From: Apteryx mantelli
Lineage: Eukaryota; Chordata; Aves; Apterygiformes; Apterygidae
Direction: 5' to 3'
DNA length: 64,000 nucleotides
Assembly: GCF_036417845.1 (NCBI RefSeq)
Contig: NC_089979.1
Coordinates: 123,351,415 to 123,415,414 of the forward strand
Positions 58,552 through 64,000 of the stretch are shown here, in pieces; positions within the stretch are counted from its first letter, which is position 1; each line of letters begins with the position of its first letter. The position numbers and the translations under genes are program-made. The notes beneath the pieces were generated by a model that saw only the letters and a program-made list of their open reading frames with translations, did not search any database and had not been told where the DNA came from.

Positions 58552-61500
58552 CTGAAAGATAAAATGCACATTAAAAATGTTTAGAATGGTGCTCAGAGGG
58601 CTGTAGAGATTTTAAACACAACAAAATAGCATTTAGAAACTGAAGACAAACAGGTTTAAAGCAAATTGGATGGTCCCAACAAAATGGAGGACAAAGTAAA
58701 AAGTATGATAATTTTAGAAAACTGCCCTTCAATGCACTAAAATAACCATTAAGAGGGGAGTGAGGAAAAAGCCAACTGCTAGAAGGAAAGCAGCAGTCTC
58801 AGATAACCTGAAATCCAACCTGAAGAAGTCTCTATGTATAATAAATGAGGTCTCAAACAGAGAAGAGCCATTAAAAATCTGGAGTTGCATCAGTGATCTA
58901 AATCCTACAGACTTTCAACAGGATATGGATTGCTCAATGCAGTCAAAAACCACTGAAAGCTGTAAAAAGGAAGGGGCCTGCAAACACATGTGCCTTTACT
59001 TCCATTTAGTGAGATTTCTCACCTGCAAAATTGGAGGACCTGACTGCAACTGAGCTAACGATGTCACCCTTCCTTTTCTACCACCTACAGAAGGGCAGAC
59101 TGTAAGGTAGTATCATAGGAAAGAATATAAACATTTGATGAACTGATTAATTCATCCCATCCCCTGCCACAACAGTTGTAAAGCTTTCATATGTTAACAG
59201 TGTCACATGAAGTCGTGATGCATTATTGCACAACTTCTGTCAGTAGTAGGCTCACACAGGACAAAAGCTCTTTCTCCCCTCCCCCCCTTTTAATCTAAAG
59301 CTACTTATTTATTTTACTGATCTTCATGCTTTTACGAACCTGGCTAACCTGTGTGATAAAAATAAATCTGGCCAGGATACACCTAAACATTTTCTTATTA
59401 CAGACTTTGGCAATGTGTGCTTTTCGCCACTACCATTTTTAGTTCATCCAAAGTCTGCCAGGAGCAGTAATGATTCACAGTTTAAGTGTTCATCCAAGAT
59501 ATTCAAAAAATTTCTGAGGAAGCCTGCACTTTAAGACTGCACTTTCCTTTCTTGCACAAACATCTAACAAACTGCATTCATTATCATAATAATTTAAGCA
59601 AGATTAAAAGAAAGAAAAACCCAAACAACATAGCCTAGGTTCTCACCTGTCACAGTTTTGAGTGAGTTTCACCAGCTAAGTTCCAAGTGGACAGGCAAAA
59701 CATAAACACCCTCTGGTGCAACCAAAACCTCTATACACACAAGGATCGTCACAATACGTTGCCATCTTGGCCAAACTCCATCCGAGCAGCTGCATCAATG
59801 TTGTGACAATGAACCACCTCAAAAAGGTGGCTCCGAAGGAAAAAGTCAGTGCTCTGGGATCCTCTTCCACTCAAAGTGGCTAAATTATTGTTAGATCTGG
59901 CTGAGCTCCACTATTTTTACTGTGGTAGTCAAAGTAGTTGGTATTAGCATTGTAAGTGATGCTCAGTCCAAGCCAGTGACAGGCCTCTGTGTAAATGTAA
60001 GCTTACTCCTCCTCCCACCTTTGAAACAGGTGTATGGTAGAGAAGACAGGACTTTGAGATGCAGGGCCAGATCACGCTCAGTACTTCTCAAGAATGGAGG
60101 CTACACGTGCCTTTGAAAACACAATAAATTGCTCTGTTCCTGTCTCCCCAAAAGAAAAGAGCTATGTTCCTGCCCTCTGGTTTAAGAGTGAAACACCTTT
60201 AGCAGCATCCTGCATGTTTGCTGCTTCTGTCTGTACTGTGCCTGTTCTCTGGCTCTCAATCCAGGGGTCATAGCCTAGCCCCTGGGTAAACTTAGATGTA
60301 GGAAATCTCACATCTTGTGCATGGCAGAGCTTGCTGAGATGCTAGATTTCTTAAAAGACAAGAAAGCAATACTCTCTGCAATTCAGAATTTAAATACTTC
60401 CGGCCCAGTTCTTCAAATGTGAGATCATTTTAATGAAGTTTTATCTAATCTATGTCTACATACACCAGGTCTACATTAAGAGTTTCACAGAAGGACATGG
60501 CCTTGTCTTCTTCTCCTTCCCACCCTGATCCCACTGCCTGTCAGGTACTGACTCCTGCACTCACCTGAGCTGAGCCACCTTGGAGTATTATGCCAGCAGA
60601 AAATCAAACTACTGAAAAAGCAAATAGCTTTCTCCTGACTCAGGCACTCACCCAGGGCAGGTGAGCAAGGCAATGCGAGGGAGAAGGGAGGGTTTCAGTA
60701 CAGGGGAGAGGAGAGGACTGAGCTGGCAGGATAATAGCAGCCAGTAACCAGACTGGCTCAGGCTGCCGCAGACTGTCCATCTCGATTTCTTGAATCCTAA
60801 CATTAGTCAAGCAAAGAAACATCTGAGCAAGCTGTTCAATAACCTGTGCAGTAAGAGGGAGAACAGCAGGGCATTTACCCAGTAATCTAGGAGAACACCT
60901 GAAGTCCTAAGTGCCAATATTTTCACAAGAAACACTAATGAAATTTAATTCTACAGTAAGACTCAACAAGGACTCACAGCAAACTTTGGATAAAGGTGGG
61001 ATGAGGACAACACTTCTCTAACCATCAAAGGCTAAAAGGGGTCTCCCTTATTCAGGTGCCTTCACAGTAACCTGTTCGCAGTTTCAGCTGCACTGTATAA
61101 ATTGAGAAGGAAGAGCTAATTTACAGAATTGTTAAATCTGCCTATTGGCTCATTTCACACTTGAATTGTTAACTCTGACAATTTTTTTAATGTGTACAAA
61201 GGATAAGAAAGCCTGGGGCCTTGAAGTACAACCACCATCCAAATAATAAGAAGCACTAGTAAAACACAACAAAATAAAAAAACCCACCTTACTTAGTTTA
61301 ATCATTATTTTACCAGATCTAGTCCTTTACCTTCATGGAAGCACAATAGTATTTTTTTTTTCTGTTTGGCAGGAGGCATACAAGTTTTAGAACAAACAGA
61401 AAGAAAAACGTGAGCAAGCCAAGGATAAGATCAGAAAATTCATCTGAGGTGCTATAATCCTTAGAACTAAGAAGATACAACGTACAAGTCAGTGAAGAAT

Positions 61501-64000
61501 CTGCTACCACTCCTAAAAGCAGAGTAGAAACTTGAATTTGAACAAGCATGCTTTCCATGGTAGGTGCGCTTCCCAATTAAAACAATTAGAAAAACAGTTA
61601 GCAAAGATTCTCTTTTCTTTGATTTCCAATGTGCCTAAGCATTCCACATAGGTAGGAAGAAATCACTGCATGGCAACTGATATCTCTTTCAAAAACTTCA
61701 TTTTTTAGCACAAATTTCACATGAGAAGAGATTTACATGCAATTTCTAAAGAGGGTTCTCTGATCAGAGGCACATAATGTCATTTCACAAGACAGACACA
61801 AAGGGGACCAGACCAACAACTTTACATAAAGCTATACCCTGTTTGCCACAATATATTGTCTGCATGGCTAGCAGGTACAGTCAGAGTTTAAAACTCACTG
61901 TTTGAAAAAGAACACTAGCAAAAGCAGCATATGGAAACCCTTCCAAAGTAATGCCACACAGTATTATTTTTTCTTTAAATGTGCCAAATATCAAAGTTGC
62001 TTCATCAGATATCAGTTTATCATGATATAGCAGGTGATGAGTATATCTTATTTTTTCCACGGCTTGTTTCCAGAAAACTTGATGAAATCATTAATATTTA
62101 ACAGTCTGGGATACAATTCAGCATATACTTCAGAAGTCAGTTTGTGGTACAGAGATATGGATGTATATATAGAGAGAAATGAATGGTAAAAAAGTAATAA
62201 AATGATCAAATGTTACGATTGTTCTTTATGCATCTGTGCTCAGGGAAGCAGGTTAATAGATCTTAGAAATAAAAACTAGAGTCACAAAAATTCAGGGCAC
62301 TGACATTTCCATTTCAGTATAGTATTTCGCAAATTATGAAAGCAGCAGACTTGTGACCCATACTCAACAAGGCAGTCAGAGCAGAAGTACAGGTCAAATA
62401 ATGGTAGTTCTCATTAGAAGATTTCAGTATGCTCCATCAAATGCAACCAGGCTTCAGAGCTGCATTACACAAGTTGTAGGGGAGACATTGTAAGATAATA
62501 CTGTTTAAATGCCTTCTGATTTCTGAACCAACACAAAGAAAATATGCATCAACCAACTCCAAGGAGGGATTTTTTGGTTTAAATAAAGCTCCATATTTTC
62601 TCTGTTTTACAGAAGTTGATTCAATTAAACTAATCCACTTGTTAACTTTCCATTGGACCAGACATTTTAAGTGCGTCACGAAGAGTGGTTAGAAACACTG
62701 GGATATTTCAGGAACTATCTCCCAGTGAAGCCAACACAAGCTGAAGGCAGGCAGCAATTGCCAGGAGACACTCAGCACCTTAACAAACAGATCAGACACT
62801 ATGGAAGAAAGATGACAGAAGTCCCCATTCTCTTCTTTATTTTGTGCTGGAGACAAGGCAAACATCTCTGCAACATGCCTGTGGCAAATGAGGGCTCTTC
62901 AATAGCACTGATATAAGCTCCTAAGCCTAAACTCCATTCTGGTTTGAGCAGAGCTCTACCAAAAATGAAATGTAATTTTCTCTTTCCTGATACAGTCTTC
63001 CTTTGAAAGCCAATCCACGGCCCCTAAAAAAGGGTGAACAAGCACAGATCTCTGAAGTTCCTCATAGGTTAACGGGAAGCAGGATACAGGCTGAGAAATC
63101 TCACACCTCACAACAAAGGGAAGGCCAGGGATTATGCTGCTGTTGCTGTCTTTAAGCGACCTCTCCTGAGGGCAAGGCTGAAGATCCTGCTGCTGTGGTT
63201 TCTCCCCTGTGTTGTGACTCCACTCCCTAGACATGACAGGCACAGACCAGGCCAAACAGCCACATCTAGGCTGGCAGGTGGGAGAGGGGCGGCAGCACCA
63301 CCCTGAGTGTCCCAGCCATGTGGGGAATGTGAGGTGTGATCCAGTTATGTGTCTCATGCTCACAACAAGAGATGACACCGATCTGTTAAGAACGGCATGC
63401 TCTCATTTTGTACTTCTCAGGCTGGAAAGGAGAGGGAAGGACTAGACAAGAGCAATAAATTCTCCTTCCCTGCACTTCAGAATGCTACTTGGAGTGTTCC
63501 CTGGAAACACTTTGTAGAAGATCCACTTGTTTTCCTCTCAATTTCTTCTTGTCCATGTCAAGAAACGAGCATCTAAAGTCTGTTGTTCCACTGCATAAAA
63601 ACAAAAACAAACAAACAAAACCCCAGGAAGATCTCTACCAACATTTCAAGTCAGTTATTCTTCCACTGTGGGAAAACTCAATATCATCTAAAAGAAAGGA
63701 AAGGAATCATGCCTTTTAATATTACAAGGAGATTATATACAGGAGAAAAACCCACCTCCCAGTTATTCCCAGGGCCAACGCACACCGGAAAAAAAGCCCT
63801 TGGTGTTAGGCCCAGATGCCATTGAATGCCTGGACTCAGATGGTTTGAATTCCACCTACCTCCCTGCACTTGCTCTTGGCTGGCTGTAGTCCAGCAGAAG
63901 CAATAACAGAAAAAGCTAGGCTCCAAACACCAGAGCTTCCCAGGACTGGACTGGGCATGATGCTGGGACCCAGAGCAGCCCAGCAACACAGCCCTCAGCA
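58552..64000 (-). other. CMTM7 intron 1 (3' part)
   Basis: Non-coding sequence upstream of CMTM7 exon 2. No CpG island and no exon 1-like sequence are seen, so the first exon should lie beyond the window. An open hydrophobic segment at 61331-61512 (minus strand) with splice-like borders is treated as a finding. An AAAC-type simple run lies near 63598-63621. Confidence 0.6.
61331..61512 (-). other. Unexplained open segment with two hydrophobic stretches and splice-like ends
   Basis: Minus strand: a ctctgcttttag acceptor-like border, 182 open bases and an ATGAAG|gtaaag donor-like border. The frame reads a first hydrophobic region with SSLTCTLYLL, then SKDYSTSDEFSDLILGLLTF and FFLFVLKLVCLLPNRKKK. 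I do not recognise the product. The T-rich composition alone can create hydrophobic frames, so this may be chance. Confidence 0.2.

Noticed and set aside
58552-64000. CMTM7 exon 1 within the window
   Set aside because: No YPRTHAALLKVAQ-like coding sequence and no GC-rich promoter block were found on the minus strand.

Overview
The window looks like a stretch of bird chromosome. Introns are compact, and intron 2 of one gene holds a young CR1 LINE ending in the avian-type 3' octamer repeat. Three vertebrate genes lie in the order known from amniotes (human 3p22.3: DYNC1LI1, CMTM6, CMTM7). I identified the genes by reading exons, splice sites and protein motifs against what I remember of the human proteins; no search was run. 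A non-galliform bird fits the CR1 type best, but the species is not resolved.

Layout. 1-4853: the 3' part of DYNC1LI1 intron 1, with an ancient CR1-like relic. 4854-19227 (+): DYNC1LI1 exons 2-12, all GT-AG and all in frame; exon 1 lies before the window. 19228 to about 20065: its 3' UTR. About 20065-25640: intergenic. 25640-26420: CpG island carrying the CMTM6 promoter and exon 1. 25943-39605 (+): CMTM6, four coding exons, 180 aa. Its intron 2 holds a nearly full-length antisense CR1 (about 34003-38270) with an intact ORF1 and an ORF2 broken by two nonsense codons, next to a much older CR1/L3-like relic. About 40340-54599: intergenic, between the convergent 3' ends of CMTM6 and CMTM7, with no gene I can support. 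54600-58551 (-): CMTM7 exons 2-5, the last coding only four residues and the stop. 58552-64000: intron 1 of CMTM7, whose first exon lies beyond the window.

Function. DYNC1LI1 encodes the dynein light intermediate chain that links dynein heavy chain to cargo adaptors. CMTM6 and CMTM7 are four-pass MARVEL proteins of the chemokine-like-factor family that act on trafficking and stability of surface receptors. They face each other tail to tail, as expected for this conserved cluster.

Most notable observations: a decayed partial copy of DYNC1LI1 exon 7 inside intron 5 (12636-12745); an 18-base C run in the polypyrimidine tract of the exon carrying the adaptor-binding helix (16620-16637); a nearly intact CR1; a (CACGG)8 repeat upstream of CMTM6; and an unexplained hydrophobic open segment with splice-like ends inside CMTM7 intron 1.
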